Shown: positions 22,740 through 34,529, numbered from the stretch's first letter. The stretch is DNA of 64,000 nucleotides from Aquilaria yunnanensis (GCA_039654915.1 CM077596.1:52450501-52514500), one strand, 5' to 3'. Made by a program: numbers and translations. Notes: generated by a model not told the origin, from the letters alone.

Positions 22740-23626
22740 TTCTTCCCTAAAAATTTTGCTCACCAACTTCTATATCTAGGCAAGCTAAGCCCCATCTCCC
22801 TCCATCCCTCCTCTCTTCCTTTGCCTCCACCTCTACCCTTTTCTTCATTGTCTTCTCCCTCCTTCTCATCCTTTCCAACTCAGCGAATAAAACCAGCAAG
22901 AATAAATGACGAAACAATGGACCATGAAAGCAAGAATCAATAAATGATGAATCAAATAGAGAGAGAATACATGGAATGGAACAGAAAGAGGATAAATCAA
23001 TCAACACTAAAGGCGATCCAAGTCAGGCAACGATGCTCTCGTAATCAAGCACAATACTCCAAAAAACCCATGATGCTTCAGCAAACCCATGAATTGTGTA
23101 GCAATCGGGCATGTTTTCTTGTGCAAACCCAGGGAGAATCAGAACTTGGGGACCACCACATCTCTCTTTTATGACCTTCACCTCATCTCCTTCTCTTTTT
23201 GTCTCCCTTGCCTCTATGCTCACCAAGTTCAATTGTTGCATATTAACAAAGGATGCATGTTGGCAGTCGTCAACCGAGTATTCTAAGATTTACAGGCATA
23301 ATTTGAAAGTGGTCGTGGGTGATTGTGAGCGGTCGTTGGCCGAGTATTCTAGGATTTGCAAACGGACGTTAGAGGAGAGAATGGGCAATTTGATGTTAGC
23401 GAATGAGAGAATGGCACAATTGGCTTCAAATGTTCTGACAAATTGAACTGAGTCCCTTATCAAAAAGGAGAGAATGGCACAATTGGCTTCATTGAAGGCA
23501 ATTTGCAAGCTGGAGGCAGATGAAATCAAAGCAAGCAATTGGAGAATTATAGTAGAGGCAAATGAAATCGAGCAAGCAATTAGGGAATCAGAGCAGGCAA
23601 TCAAAAAATCAGTTATTGTCACTGTA
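22740..23626. other. Interior of MULE C, unidentified cargo
   Basis: No recognised gene. The left part (22750-22900) is pyrimidine-rich and could code on the minus strand. From 23270 to 23690 the plus strand has coiled-coil-like open stretches rich in Glu, Ala, Leu and Lys with two internal direct repeats: GAGAGAATGGCACAATTGGC at about 23404 and 23469, and GCCGAGTATTCTA-type phrases near 23275 and 23338. Whether this is a captured host fragment or a remnant of an accessory transposon gene cannot be decided from sequence alone. The copia element interrupts the last open stretch. Confidence 0.45.
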
Positions 23627-23631
23627 AATTG

Positions 23632-23972
23632 TGTTGGAGAGAAAGAACAGATTCATTACACTCCAGTTAAAATTACAACAAAATAGAGAAAATTTTCAAT
23701 CCTCAAAATAAAACTCACAAACTCTCTATTTCTCTCCTTTTTGAAGTTCTTTATGAACTTTCTTAATTTCTTTGCTTACAAGCAACAAGCAAATGCATCT
23801 ATTTATAGGGATACATAGAGAAAAATTTTAATTAAAAAAAATGAAGTTTCAATGTGTCAGTGCTGACGTCTGTGCCTATTTCAAACCTTGCTGCACCAGC
23901 TTTAGACTTTCCATCAGTAGTCCTTCTAGATAGCAATGAATTGAACAGAAGAGTTAAGTTTATTTTTCAACA
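23632..23972 (-). repeat. 3' LTR of the copia element
   Basis: 341 bp, TGTTGGAGAG at the left tip and TTTTTCAACA at the right tip. It is the downstream LTR because coding runs on the minus strand. A CTATTTATAGGG-type box inside both LTRs may be the promoter region. Confidence 0.93.
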
Positions 23973-23990
23973 TCCCCCCCTAAACTTAAC
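23973..23990 (-). other. Polypurine tract of the copia element
   Basis: On the minus strand the sequence GTTTAGGGGGGGA directly precedes the 3' LTR. This is the usual position and composition of the plus-strand primer for copia elements. Confidence 0.85.
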
Positions 23991-26900
23991 TCTCCAAGCC
24001 TTGTCATTCCAAGCATTGTCTTCAATCTTGAAAACACATCATGTTTGAGTGGCTTTGTAAAAATATCAACAATCTGATCAAACGTCCTACAATGGACTAA
24101 TTCTACTTCTTTGTCGTTCACATATTTTCTGATGAAATAATATCGTGTATCAATGTATTTGTTTCTCTTATGAAACATTGGGTTTTTTGCTAATGCAATT
24201 GTTAATCAATTGTCGATGTAGATTTCACTGGGAAAGTCTTGTGAGAATCCCATGTATTTTAAGACACTTCTCACCCATATTGCATGACAAACAGCTGAGG
24301 TGGTAGCAACATACTCAACTTCACATGATGATAGGGTTGTAATAGTTTGTTTCTTTGACGACCATGTAAACACTATTTCTCCCATAAAAAAAGTAAATCC
24401 AGTTGTGCTCTTTTTTTCATCAAGATCTCTTCCCCAATCACTGTCAGAATATCCAATGAATTTGTACTCATTATTGGATGTGTACAACAAACCATCATTG
24501 ATGGTTCCCTTGATATACCAGAGTATTCTTTCGGCTGCATTTAGATGAGACTAATCAAGGGTTTCCATATACCTACTGACTAGTCCAACTCCATAAAGTA
24601 TATCTGGCCTGATACAAGTCAAATATCTCAAACTTCCAACCAAACTCTTGAAATATGTGTTGTTCACATCTCCTTGATTATTCTTCCGTAACTCCAATCC
24701 TGTTTCAACAGGAGTTGATACATGGTTGCAATTTTCCATGGAAAATATTTTTAAGATTTTTTTTGCATAATTGGTCTAAGAGATGAAGAATCCTTCACTT
24801 CTTTGTATAACTTTGATGCCAAGGAAATGAGCCATTTCACCAATGTCAATCATCTCAAATTCTTTTACCATGCTTTCTTTGAATGAATTAAACATACCAG
24901 GATTGTTGCCGGTGAAGATCAGATCATCAACATATAGACAGACATATAGGATGCTTCCATATGTTTCTTTCTTCACATATAATGTATGTTCATAAGGAAA
25001 TTTTTCAAAACCATTTACCTGGAAATAATTATCAATCCTCATGTTCCATGCACGTGGAGCTTGCTTCAATCCATAGAGTGCCTTCTTCAGCTTGTATACT
25101 TTATCTTCTTTTCCTTGTTTCACATATCCAGATGGTTGACTGATATAGATCTCTTCTTCAAGGTAACCGTTTAGAAATGCTGATTTCACATCCATTTGAT
25201 AAAATTTCCATTTATTCTGTGCATAAAGTGAAATCAATTTCAAGTCTTGCTATTGGAGCAAAGATTTCTCCGTGATCAATTCCTTCTTTCTGTTTGTAAC
25301 CTTTAGCAATAATTCTTGCTTTATACCTTTGGACTTCTCCTTGAGCATTTTTCTTTGTCTTGTAGACCCATTTTACACCAATGGCTCTATGATCTTCTGA
25401 CAGAGTAGTCAATTCCCAAGTCTTGTTTTTCTCAATGGACTGAATTTCTTCATCCATTGCTCTTATCTATTTCTCTTCTTCATTACCTTCCCCGAAGCTA
25501 ATTGGATCACTGGTCATCATTAGGCAGTACAAATTTACATGCTTATCTATCAATTCTGTATTTTCATACAAATCATTTAGATCACGAGTTCCTCTAGGAC
25601 CTATATATGAATCATCATGCATAACTGATGATGATGCTTCATTTATAGTAAAAGTACCCGGATGATTACGTGAAGGTGCTTGCTAATTTCTAGGCACTTG
25701 TGGCTCAATTACCGCTTCTCTTATCTCCGCTAGTTCTTCTTCTTCAAATATCACCTCTGCATCTTTGGAGGCTTCAAGTTGATCCTAATTCCAGGATTCA
25801 TTTTCTTCAAAGATGACATCTCAGCTGAAAATGATTTTCTTCATAATTTGATTATATAATCTATAACCTATAATGCTGTCACCGTATCCAACGAGGATGC
25901 ACTTCTCGCCTTTGTCTTCCAGCTTTGTTCTTCTTGCCTCTAGTATTTTGGTATAAGCAATAGATCCAAATAGTCTTAGATGACTCACACTAGGCTTATG
26001 AGTACTTCAGACTTCATATAGTGTTTTTGAAGCGAAACTTTTTGTAGGACACCTATTGAGCAAATATATTGTGCATAACACGGCTTCTGCCCAAAAACAC
26101 TTAGGCATATTCTTATCCTTTAACATGCTTCTTACTGTGTTAAGGATTATTTGATTCTTTCTTTCAGCTATGCCATTCAATTAAGGAGTGTATGCTAGCG
26201 TAAATTGATGTTAAATTCCTTGTTGTCTAAGGAATTTTTTTGAAGGATTCTAATGTATACTCCCCTCTTTGGTCTGATCGCAATGACTAAATGTGATAGC
26301 CACTTTGCTTTTCCACAAGAGTTTTAAACTCTTTGAATTTGTCAAATACTTCAAATTAGCTCTTCAAAAAATACACCCACATCTTTCTGCTATAATCATC
26401 GATGAAAGTAAGGAAATAACGATTCTAACCATTTGAAACTGGAACCAAAGAACCACACACATCCGTATGTACTAGCTGGAGTGGCTTGGAAGATCTCCAA
26501 TCAACTTGTTTTCTGAAACTATTCCTGTGTTGTTTGCTCACAACACAGTTTTCACAAATTTGATTCTAATGCTGAATTTTTTGAAGACCTTTCACCATCT
26601 TTTTTCTTTCTAACAACTTCAAACTGTGAAAATTTAGATGTTTGTACCTTAGATGCCATAGCCAGTCTTTATTGTTGATCATTGCACTCAGACACATTGG
26701 TGTGTCATATTTAATGGATAGAGGGAACATTCGATTCTTTACCATCGTAACACGAATGATCAGCTTCCCTCGAGCATCTATAATGATCATTTGCTTGTTT
26801 TTAAGACTTATCTAGTAGCCTTTTTCCATAAGTTGACCAAGACTCAAAACATTAGTTTTCATGTCTGGCACATAATAGACATCAGAGATGAATGCATGAC

Positions 26901-28079
26901 CTCCATCATTTTCCTTGATCATCACATCTCCTCTTCCTTGTATTGACACCTTAAAGAGATTTCCAAATGATATCTCTCCTTGGACTTTTTCAAATTTGGT
27001 AAATAAACTCTTTTCACCAATCATATGATTACTGGCTCTAGTGTCTAAATACAAAATATTATGACCCTCCAAGGTAGACTTCTGTGCTATCGACATCAAA
27101 GATTCTCCAATCACCTGTTCAACTTTAGCAATATTAGCTTCTTCACTAACCTTTTCTGTTGGTTGTTTAAACCAACATTCATTACTGTAGTGGCCAACTT
27201 TATGGCAGTTGAAGCACTCAACATTTCTCTTGTCATAATTCTGACGGTTGTTGTAACCGTCTCTTCTTCCTCATCCTCTTCCTCGTGGAACATTGTTCTA
27301 TTGTCCATGTCCTTTCATGGGTCTTTCGCCACCTCTTCCATAAGATCCTCGACCTCGTCCTTGTCCTCAGTTTGATGTCCCCCCTTACTCTTGCCTCTCA
27401 GTAGCAAGATGTAGCTTTGCCTAGAGTGAATGCTTAAGTGACTCATTATTTCGTTTGTTCACCTTCTGCTCGTAGGCTTGTAGAGATCCCATAAGTTCTT
27501 CTATAAAAATTGTCTCTAGACTTTTGGTTTCCTCAAGAGTCAAAGCTATATGATCAAATTTTGGATCTAAAGATCACAATTTTTTCACATATTCATACAT
27601 CTTCATACATCTTCAAGTTTTTCTCCATTTATTTGAAGCTGGTTTGTAATGACCATTACACGAGTATAATACTCGGTAGTGGATTCAATAGATTTTATTT
27701 TCAGAGATTCGAACTCACCTCGAAGTGTTTGAAGACGAATCCTCTTTACTTTATCTGCTCCTTTGTATGTCTTTTGAAGCGTCTCCCATATTGCTTTTGA
27801 TGTAGGAGCTGATGCGATAATTTTGAATGTGGCTTCATCAACCCCTTGATAGATAATAGATTTTTCCTTACAATCTTTCTTTCAATTGGCTCGGAGGATC
27901 GCCTTTTGAGCTTCTGTTAAATTATTCTCAACATCTATAGATTCTGGCTCAATACATCCATCTTTAACGATGTCCATGACATCTTAAGCACCAAGGATGG
28001 CCTTCAGTTGGATACACCAATTGTCATAGTTGTCTTTTGACAACTTTGAAATAAATGTCTGTGTTGATCCGTTCACCAT
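23991..28079 (-). pseudogene. copia gag-pol polyprotein, inactivated
   Basis: The start is at 28079 (MVNGSTQTFISKLSKDNYDN). Gag continues to a well-kept zinc knuckle at 27170-27220 (CFNCHKVGHYSNEC). The protease region has LDTRASNHM at about 27020 where DTGAS is expected. Integrase shows the HLRYKHLNFHSLKLL motif near 26620-26680 and FIDDYSRKMWVY near 26370-26400. Reverse transcriptase at 24776-25243 keeps YVDDL (about 24920). RNase H (24206-24490) has the YSDSDWGRD motif, and a C-terminal block ends in KPLKHDVFSRLK. Stops, many of them TAG, are scattered through every domain, and the frame changes near 25215. It is a pseudogene, though the LTRs and primer sites are intact. Confidence 0.9.
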
Positions 28080-28652
28080 ATTAAGCTTAAAAGCCTCAAA
28101 TAAATTTTCTAGAGTTAGAATTTTGAAATACAAACACCACTATTATGTCCAGAACGGTCAAAAACCTTTAGAAGTGTATCCTTTGAATTATATTGATACT
28201 CTAGGAACTAAAATAATTTTCAACAATCCTTGTGGACTAAATTGAAAATTATTAAACTCGGAGGGCAAGAATTGCAACTCTGAAACACTATAGGGACTAA
28301 CTAGCAATTTTAGAGATTTTAGCTTACGTGGCAGATGACTGGGATTTGTGCCTGATGTGGCACCAAGATGTCTCCTATGTGGATGATGATGTGGCACCAA
28401 AGTGTCGCCTATGTGGACGATGATGTGGCTAATGATTTGGCAGTCAAACTTTGACTTTTGCTGATGTGGTAAGATGATGTGGCACTTTTAATGACATGGC
28501 AGTGACTGGGTAATGATGTGGCTGATGACTGGGTTGTCTTCAACCTCTAGAAATCTTATGCGAAGAAAAAAACAGGGGAATTTTTTGGCAGCTCGACCGG
28601 TAGTTTCGGGTGACACTTTTTCATCAGAAAGCTTTTACGGTGATCCTCACAA
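28080..28652 (-). repeat. copia leader with GATGTGGC repeats
   Basis: Between the primer binding site and the Gag start lies a leader of about 570 bp. On the plus strand 28325-28535 is a dense, irregular run of GATGTGGC and GATGATGTGGC phrases, including two near-copies around ATGATGTGGCACCAA (about 28386-28400 and its neighbourhood). No protein is expected here. Confidence 0.6.
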
Positions 28653-28666
28653 GGCTCTGATACCAC
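28653..28666 (-). other. Initiator-Met tRNA primer binding site of the copia element
   Basis: On the minus strand, GTGGTATCAGAGCC follows the right LTR directly. TGGTATCAGAGC is the classical plant copia site complementary to the 3' end of initiator methionine tRNA. Confidence 0.95.
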
Positions 28667-29007
28667 TGTTGGAAAAATAGAACAGATTTATTACACTCTA
28701 GTTGAGATTACAACAAAATAGAGGAAATTTTTTATCCTCAAAATAAAACCCATAAACTTTATATTTTTCTCCTTTCTAAAGTTCTTTCTGAAATTTCTTA
28801 ATTTCTTTGCTTACAATCAACAAGCAAATACATCTATTTATAGGGATGCATAGAGAAAATTTTTAATTAAAAAAAATGAAGTTTCAACGCATCGGTGCCG
28901 ACGTCAGTGCTTGTTTTAAACCTTGCTGCACTGGCTTTAGACTTTCCATCAGTAGTCCTTCTAGATAGCAGTGAATTGAACAAGAGAGTTAAGTTTATTT
29001 TTCAACA
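28667..29007 (-). repeat. 5' LTR of the copia element
   Basis: 341 bp with the same tips as the other copy. Differences are scattered substitutions with no clear indels, as expected of two LTRs diverging since one insertion. Confidence 0.93.
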
Positions 29008-29298
29008 AATTGTTAGATGTAGAAGAGGAATCGAATAAATTCAAACAATAAAGAGGAAACAGGGTAGCTTGTTAGATACATAAGTCGGGGGGCAAAATTT
29101 CTAAGGAAAAAGACTAGGATGGCAAAATTAGGCATTTTTCCCTCTTTTTTTCTTTTAAATGGTCATTTAACGGTGTTAGCTTTGGAGAGGTAAGTGTAGG
29201 TATGCTAACTTTTTAGGGTGATAATTGTAGATATTTAAAAAATTGGGGACATAAATGTAGGTTCACATAAACCTCAAAGGGGTTTCAGTAAGTTTCCC

Positions 29299-29308
29299 TT
29301 ATAATTAT
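29299..29308 (+). repeat. Target site duplication of MULE C, right copy
   Basis: TTATAATTAT, identical to 22581-22590. Confidence 0.85.
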
Positions 29309-30440
29309 CAAAAGAAAAAAATAAATGAGACAGACTTATGTCAACCAAGTCTGAAGTTGGTAAGTTTAGTCATTTAAATTGTCTGCGCTTAATAGAGAGG
29401 TTAGATCATTGTTTGCTGGTCATAATTCCATGACAACGTGTTTCTCCAGCACACAATCTTGTAACTTCCTTCCACCCTTAGGTCATTTTATTGCTTCTGA
29501 GTACAAAAAAAAAAAAAAATCAGGTTGCCTGTGCCATTATCTTTCACTCTAAAATTTACTATTTTTTTAATAAAGCTTTTAATATGCCGATCAAAAGAAA
29601 AAAAAACTTGCATATTTTAGTAAAAAAGACTTATTATATGTTGATGTGGGTAAGAAATCTAGCTGCTTTCAATTAAAATTGTTTTTTGATACACAGAATT
29701 AACTTATAGAGCAAGTCGCTAAAACACAAAAATACTTCTTTTATTTTAAAAATGTCTTATTTTTTGGCCGAACATGAAAAATATTTAACAAAATTTAAAT
29801 TGGATGATTGACCACAAATTCATAAATAATTTCCATTCAAGAAATTTTTAGGAATATCACATGAAAAACAATAATTGTTCACCCTTCATGTCATTTGCTA
29901 AAAACATCGAGTTTCCGCATAGGTGTAGCAAATCTTTTCATTTTTTATTTTTCTAGTTTTTCTCTAGTAATACAAACGTAAAACATGGTATTACAACATA
30001 ACTTGAATATTTCAATGTTTTCTGGTTTTTTAGAAATTTAGGAGAAGCATCTAATGATACTTTCTATTTTATTAAATGGATTTTTCAAAAATTTAGATAA
30101 GAAAAGGTTTCACGTCCACAAAGCGAAAATTATAAAAATATATATATATAATTTTAACCAATAAAATTGTGAAACAAAAATGAAAAGAAAATTCTAAAAT
30201 TGCACGGGTGCAAAGTTCTCTTCTTAAAATGTCCAGGTACTAAATTGAATGAGTTGAAACTTGAGGATGACACAAACAATTCAAAAAAAGTTTGGACCAG
30301 CATTGTGATTTACACTGAGTAGCCCAACTGGATCTGGACGAACAAAAGGTCCGCGAAGGAGGTTCATCTGTAGCTTGGATTGGAAATTGCGGAGAAAGTT
30401 TTTTTTTTTATTTTTTTAAGCCTGCATTTCAAATTTCCGT
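29309..30440. other. AT-rich intergenic DNA upstream of EXO70
   Basis: No gene or transposon with clear ends is seen. There are several poly-A and poly-T runs and a short (AT)n at about 30138-30150. Regulatory sequence for EXO70 probably starts in its right part, but no single element can be named with confidence. Confidence 0.5.
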
Positions 30441-31217
30441 ACCACTAAATTCCAGGGTACGGCTAATCTTGTCGCTGTCTCTTTCTTCGAAGCGCATCAG
30501 ATTCTAAGAAATTATTTGTCTGTTTTTCTTGTGTTTCGCTTGTCATTTTGTGAATCTCTGTTATCTTTTTCCTGTTTCACTTCCAAATTTTTGTGCTTGG
30601 AAGCTGCCGTACATTTTCCGGGAGATTTCATCGCTTTGCGGTTGTTCCCGATTTCAAAATTTGGGATTACTTTTCCTGCGATCAACTTAGACCGAAGGAT
30701 TAGTTGGGTACGTTCTATCTTCTTTGTACATAACAACGTTCGAGTTTGTGAGCGAGATTGGGAAGAGGGTTCAAAGGACTAAGTAGAGAGAAGTGGGGAC
30801 AAGATTGTTGCTGTTCTTTTGTTCGATTTTGATGGTTGTTTTGACTTGGACAACAACTAAGGCAACAGGAAACTGTAGGTTCTTGTCTGTTAAGACGGGT
30901 ACGCATATGTCGTTTGGCATTTCTTGGTCTTTTGCATTTCTGGGATTGCTTGGAATGGGTTAGATGAGTAAGTCTATGGTTTGATCAGCAAGGATCTGTG
31001 AGCTGAGGTGGGAATTGGGATCTTGCTGGATTACCGGTTTATTTTGGTGTGCACAAGACCCAGATGGGGTTTTGATGAATTCAATCTGAGGTCATTTGGA
31101 TTCCACTGATTTCGGGTTTGAAGACTTTGTTGATAGATGTTTCTGTTTGATATTGAGGATTAGCTGAGGTATTGTTGATAGATCTTTTTGGTTTGTTAGC
31201 GTCATTGTTGGTAAGAT
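30441..31217 (+). promoter_or_regulatory. Probable promoter and long leader of EXO70
   Basis: Base composition changes from AT-rich to balanced near 30450, and TCTC/TTCTTCG-rich sequence appears at 30475-30500, typical of plant transcription starts. If transcription starts there, the leader is about 700 bases and contains several upstream ATGs (for example at 30908, with a short frame ending in TAG near 30962) unless an intron removes them. A GGTACG near 30706 could be a splice donor; this is inference. Confidence 0.4.
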
Positions 31218-33170
31218 ATGGGGGATTGCAAGTCCACTAGCCCATCCTTGGAAGGAGAGGGACATGTAATTGCAGCTGCTCAACACATAGTTAAGGCACT
31301 AGGTGCAACGAAGAATATGAGTGATGATTTGAGGAAAATCCTTGTTGATCTGGATGCCCACTTGTCTGCAATGACAGCAAACATGGAAGGAAAGGGAAAG
31401 GTTTTTTTGGAGGTTGAGGAGCGGCTGACACGTGCGGAAAGGAAGATAATGAGCTGGGAATCTTGCCAAACAATGATTTGGGATGCTGGTGCTAAGGTTG
31501 CCTCTGATTATCTGGAAACTGTTAAAGAAATTCAGTCAGTGATTGACAAATTACAAGAGTACTCTGTAGTTGAAAGTATGAATCAGAAGGCACTTTTGAG
31601 CCATGCTGGTAGTGTTCAAAATCGAGCAATGTCTAGATTAAAGCAAGAGCTAATCCATCTTCTTGTACAGCATGAGCAATATTTTGAGCCTAAGCACATG
31701 TCTTTATGTGCTCACAGAGATGATGTTATTTCAGACGAGTCCTTTGACTTGGTTGAGGATGAATCAGTCGAGGAATCATCCCAAACAAATGAATGCAGTG
31801 GTCAGTCGTATAAATATGTTGTGGCTTTGGTTAATGAGCATGTCATCTCTGATCTGAGGTCCATTGCCAGTGCAATGATTGCTTCAAATTATGGTGATGA
31901 ATTCTGTGATGCTTTTGTTAGTGTAAGGAGAGAGGCATTGGAACAGTATTTTGCTTGCCTTGACATGGGAAAATCAAGTATCGAAGATGTGCTGAAAATG
32001 GAATGGAATAGCATGAGTAGTGAGATGAAGAAATGGACTTGCTCTATGAGGACCATTATTCAGTACCATCTGACGAGTGAAAAGGTGCTTTGTGAGCAGG
32101 TCTTGGGGAACTTGGGATCTTTTAATTCTGATTGCTTTTTTGATATTTCAAAACCTCCAGTTTTTCGCCTCCTCAATTTTGGTGAAGCAATAGCAATGGC
32201 ACCACATCAACCAGAAAGGTTGCATCGCTTGCTTGACATGTATGAAATTCTTGCAGATCTTCTCCCAGAGATAGATGCCTTGTTTTCTGAAGTGGTTTGC
32301 TCATGGATCAGGAATGAGTTCCATGCTCTTCTGGAGACATTGGGGGATTCAATTAGGGGCACATTTTCTGAATTTTTTAAAGCTGTTTCAACCCACACAT
32401 CTATACATCCCCTTCGTGGTGGTGGAATCCATCAGCTTAACAAGTATGTCATGAATTACATTAGGATCCTCCCTGATTACAGTAAAACTCTGAATTTGCT
32501 TTTCAAGATCCAAGAAGCTGATGCTTCAAATTTAGATTCTGAGACAGATTGTGAGCTGGGTATGTCATCTTTCATTTCATGTCCAATGGCTCACAACCTT
32601 CAGTTAATCATGTCAGCATTAGAGAGCAGTCTTCAGAGGAAGGCGAAGTTGTACGAGGTTGATCCTTTGCGTCACATCTTCTTAATGAACAACATCCATT
32701 ACATGGTTCAAAAGGTTGAAGGCTCCAAACTCAGGCCATACTTTGGAGATGAATGGATTCGAAAGCAAACTGCAAACTTTCAACAGCATGCAAGGAGCTA
32801 TGAGCGAGCCACTTGGAGCTCAGCCCTTTCTTTGCTCAAGGATGATGGTCATATGGTTTCAGGCTCTCCAAAGGCAACGAATCTGAAAGAAAGATGCAAG
32901 ATGTTCTTTAATGAGTTTGAGAAGGTATACAAGAGCCAGACAGGTTGGTCTATCCCAGACCCTCAACTTAGGGCTGATATGCAGATTTCAACTTCATTAA
33001 AAGTAATTCATGCGTACCGCACATTCTACGGGAGAAACCTCATCCATATCAATGACCGACATGGTAAGTACACTGCCGAGGATCTGGAAACACGACTACT
33101 GGATCTCTTCGAAGGATCACCAAGATCATTTCGCAATTCAAGCAAGCGTGGTGAAGCCTCAAGGTTTTAA
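31218..33170 (+). CDS. EXO70: EXO70 family exocyst subunit
   Basis: The exocyst is an eight-subunit complex that tethers secretory vesicles to the plasma membrane; Exo70 binds membrane phosphoinositides through its C-terminal part. This single-exon frame encodes 650 residues, the usual size for plant EXO70s outside the A group, which mostly lack introns. The N-terminal 110 residues are helical with a likely coiled coil (HIVKALGATKNMSDDLRKIL). The family motif SRLKQELIHLL is at 139-149 and YGDEFCDAFVSVRRE at 225-239. The Exo70 domain (PF03081) covers about 260-630, including LLNFGEAIA (318-326), NNIHYMVQKV, LKERCKMFFNEFEKVY and IHAYRTFYGR near the C-terminus. The start is the first ATG in frame, just after a GGTAAGAT. 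It looks closest to the EXO70D/E-type proteins, but the subgroup is not certain. No defects are seen. Confidence 0.97.
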   Translation: MGDCKSTSPSLEGEGHVIAAAQHIVKALGATKNMSDDLRKILVDLDAHLSAMTANMEGKGKVFLEVEERLTRAERKIMSWESCQTMIWDAGAKVASDYLETVKEIQSVIDKLQEYSVVESMNQKALLSHAGSVQNRAMSRLKQELIHLLVQHEQYFEPKHMSLCAHRDDVISDESFDLVEDESVEESSQTNECSGQSYKYVVALVNEHVISDLRSIASAMIASNYGDEFCDAFVSVRREALEQYFACLDMGKSSIEDVLKMEWNSMSSEMKKWTCSMRTIIQYHLTSEKVLCEQVLGNLGSFNSDCFFDISKPPVFRLLNFGEAIAMAPHQPERLHRLLDMYEILADLLPEIDALFSEVVCSWIRNEFHALLETLGDSIRGTFSEFFKAVSTHTSIHPLRGGGIHQLNKYVMNYIRILPDYSKTLNLLFKIQEADASNLDSETDCELGMSSFISCPMAHNLQLIMSALESSLQRKAKLYEVDPLRHIFLMNNIHYMVQKVEGSKLRPYFGDEWIRKQTANFQQHARSYERATWSSALSLLKDDGHMVSGSPKATNLKERCKMFFNEFEKVYKSQTGWSIPDPQLRADMQISTSLKVIHAYRTFYGRNLIHINDRHGKYTAEDLETRLLDLFEGSPRSFRNSSKRGEASRF

Positions 33171-33920
33171 GTCTTTTCACTTTCTGGTTGTCTGTCAATG
33201 TCTTTTTTTCCCCTGACAAATGATTATTTGTCAATGCATGTAATCGTGATCCTAATTCACTTATGTATGTCCCAAAAGTTGTGATTCTGGTGTCCCCAAA
33301 TTGGGGTCTCCTATTGCATATGTACATCATATGGCAAGGCCTCTGTTTTTGCTTGGCTTATAATAAAAAAATTGCTCCACTTCGCCAGATTACCCTTAAA
33401 GGGTCAAACAATATTCATTTGGACCCTGAAAGCTCTGTAAAATCTTGAGGATTATTCTTGAGAGGGGTCAAGTTCTTGGTTTTCTTGACCTCTCGGCTGT
33501 GACCTTGTGGTAGCCACACAAATCCCAGGAGCTGGGCGGGTCTGCCGGGTTGGGGTGAATTCAAAAAGTGTCAGGTGATGATGATGGAACTTAACAGGCA
33601 TTCAAGCGAGATGGTCCAGAAGCAGTTGAGGGTGATAAATGAGGAAGGACAGTAGGCTATTCATGTGCATCTGGAAGGGCAGTGAAGCAGGCTTCAGGCA
33701 TTCGTACGGTAGGTGGTATGGTTAACATGAATTCTTTTCATGTATTAGTAGCAGTGAAGCTTGTAAATTTTTTTGGTGGTGAGTTCATAAATTTACTGAT
33801 GAACGGACCTGTAAAATGCAATTTTTTTTTGGTAGATTGAAAATCGAACATGGAGGTACGAGATTTGAACCTGGCCACATGACATGGATGGAATGTTAAA
33901 GACCTTCTGCGTCATGTTCA
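33171..33920 (+). other. EXO70 3' untranslated region and downstream spacer
   Basis: No gene is seen. AATAAA-like sequence (TAATAAAAAAATT) at about 33360 may be the polyadenylation signal. From 33830 there is a phrase like GAGATTTGAACCTGGCCACA that recurs in plant repeats, so a small decayed element may lie just left of Pack-MULE D. Confidence 0.5.
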
Positions 33921-34529
33921 GCACCAGTAGCCCTCCGACTTATATAAAAGAGACGAGTTACTAAAGCCCTCAAACTTGTATAAATAGGATGACTTAGTCC
34001 ATTTCACATAGAAATCACGCTATTTCCGTAATCCTTCAATGTTCTGAACTGTACTATTAGTCTCTGGATTCATTTAGTTATTCAATTTCCTCTCTAGATA
34101 TTTTATACTTATAATTTAGTTACTTAAGCTAATTTTTATTTTATTTCATAGTGTAAAATATCTATCTTAATATTTTCATAAAAAAATACCCAATGTTTTG
34201 TCTTTCATGTATTTGTTAATACAAAAATATATTGGTTTTTAAATTAAAAATATCACTTTCAGTAAACAAATTCACTTAACATAGAGTATATTTTTGAAAT
34301 AAAAACATTTTATTTTTAAAATATATTTTCCCCCTACTCCATTCGCTCCTTCCGCAATCTCCAATTCTTTGACTCCTGAGGGAACAATTATCTTGAAGGA
34401 GCACTGCCATTGTTGAATAAAGCTGAAGCAACTACATCTTCTCAATATCAAAAACACTATATTTTTTGCAGAATAGAAATAGCAGCAGAAGTTAAGTACA
34501 GCTGAGGGACCCATTCAAGCATGATCATA

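Larger units (their letters stand above)
23632..29007 (-). mobile_element. Complete Ty1/copia retrotransposon on the minus strand
   Basis: Two 341-bp LTRs (23632-23972 and 28667-29007), both TGTTGG...CAACA, flank a gag-pol region in the reverse orientation. The 5-bp target duplication AATTG is present at 23627-23631 and 29008-29012. The primer binding site next to the right LTR matches the initiator-Met tRNA, and a G-rich polypurine tract adjoins the left LTR. The order Gag, protease, integrase, reverse transcriptase, RNase H is the copia order. Stops and frameshifts make it defective. By hand the LTRs differ at about 37 of 341 positions, so the insertion is several million years old at usual plant rates. 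Confidence 0.95.
22591..29298. mobile_element. MULE C: Mutator-like element containing a copia insertion
   Basis: Inverted ends beginning GGAAAAATACCTGTACCCCC (left) and GGGAAACTTACTGAAACCCC (right, reversed) extend for about 120-150 bp, sharing TGAGGTTT, AACCTACA and ATGTCCC blocks. The exact flanking duplication fixes both edges. Subtracting the copia element leaves only about 1.3 kb, so this is a small non-autonomous element. It has no transposase; its middle holds unidentified sequence. Confidence 0.88.

Noticed and set aside
27061..27375. Ser-rich plus-strand frame
   Set aside because: Antisense shadow of copia Gag, whose zinc knuckle is clear on the minus strand.
29491..29676. Short Lys-rich frame
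   Set aside because: AT-rich intergenic DNA, no conservation pattern and no splice or promoter context.
30512..30906. Small frames on both strands upstream of EXO70
   Set aside because: They lie in the likely leader/promoter and have no family resemblance.
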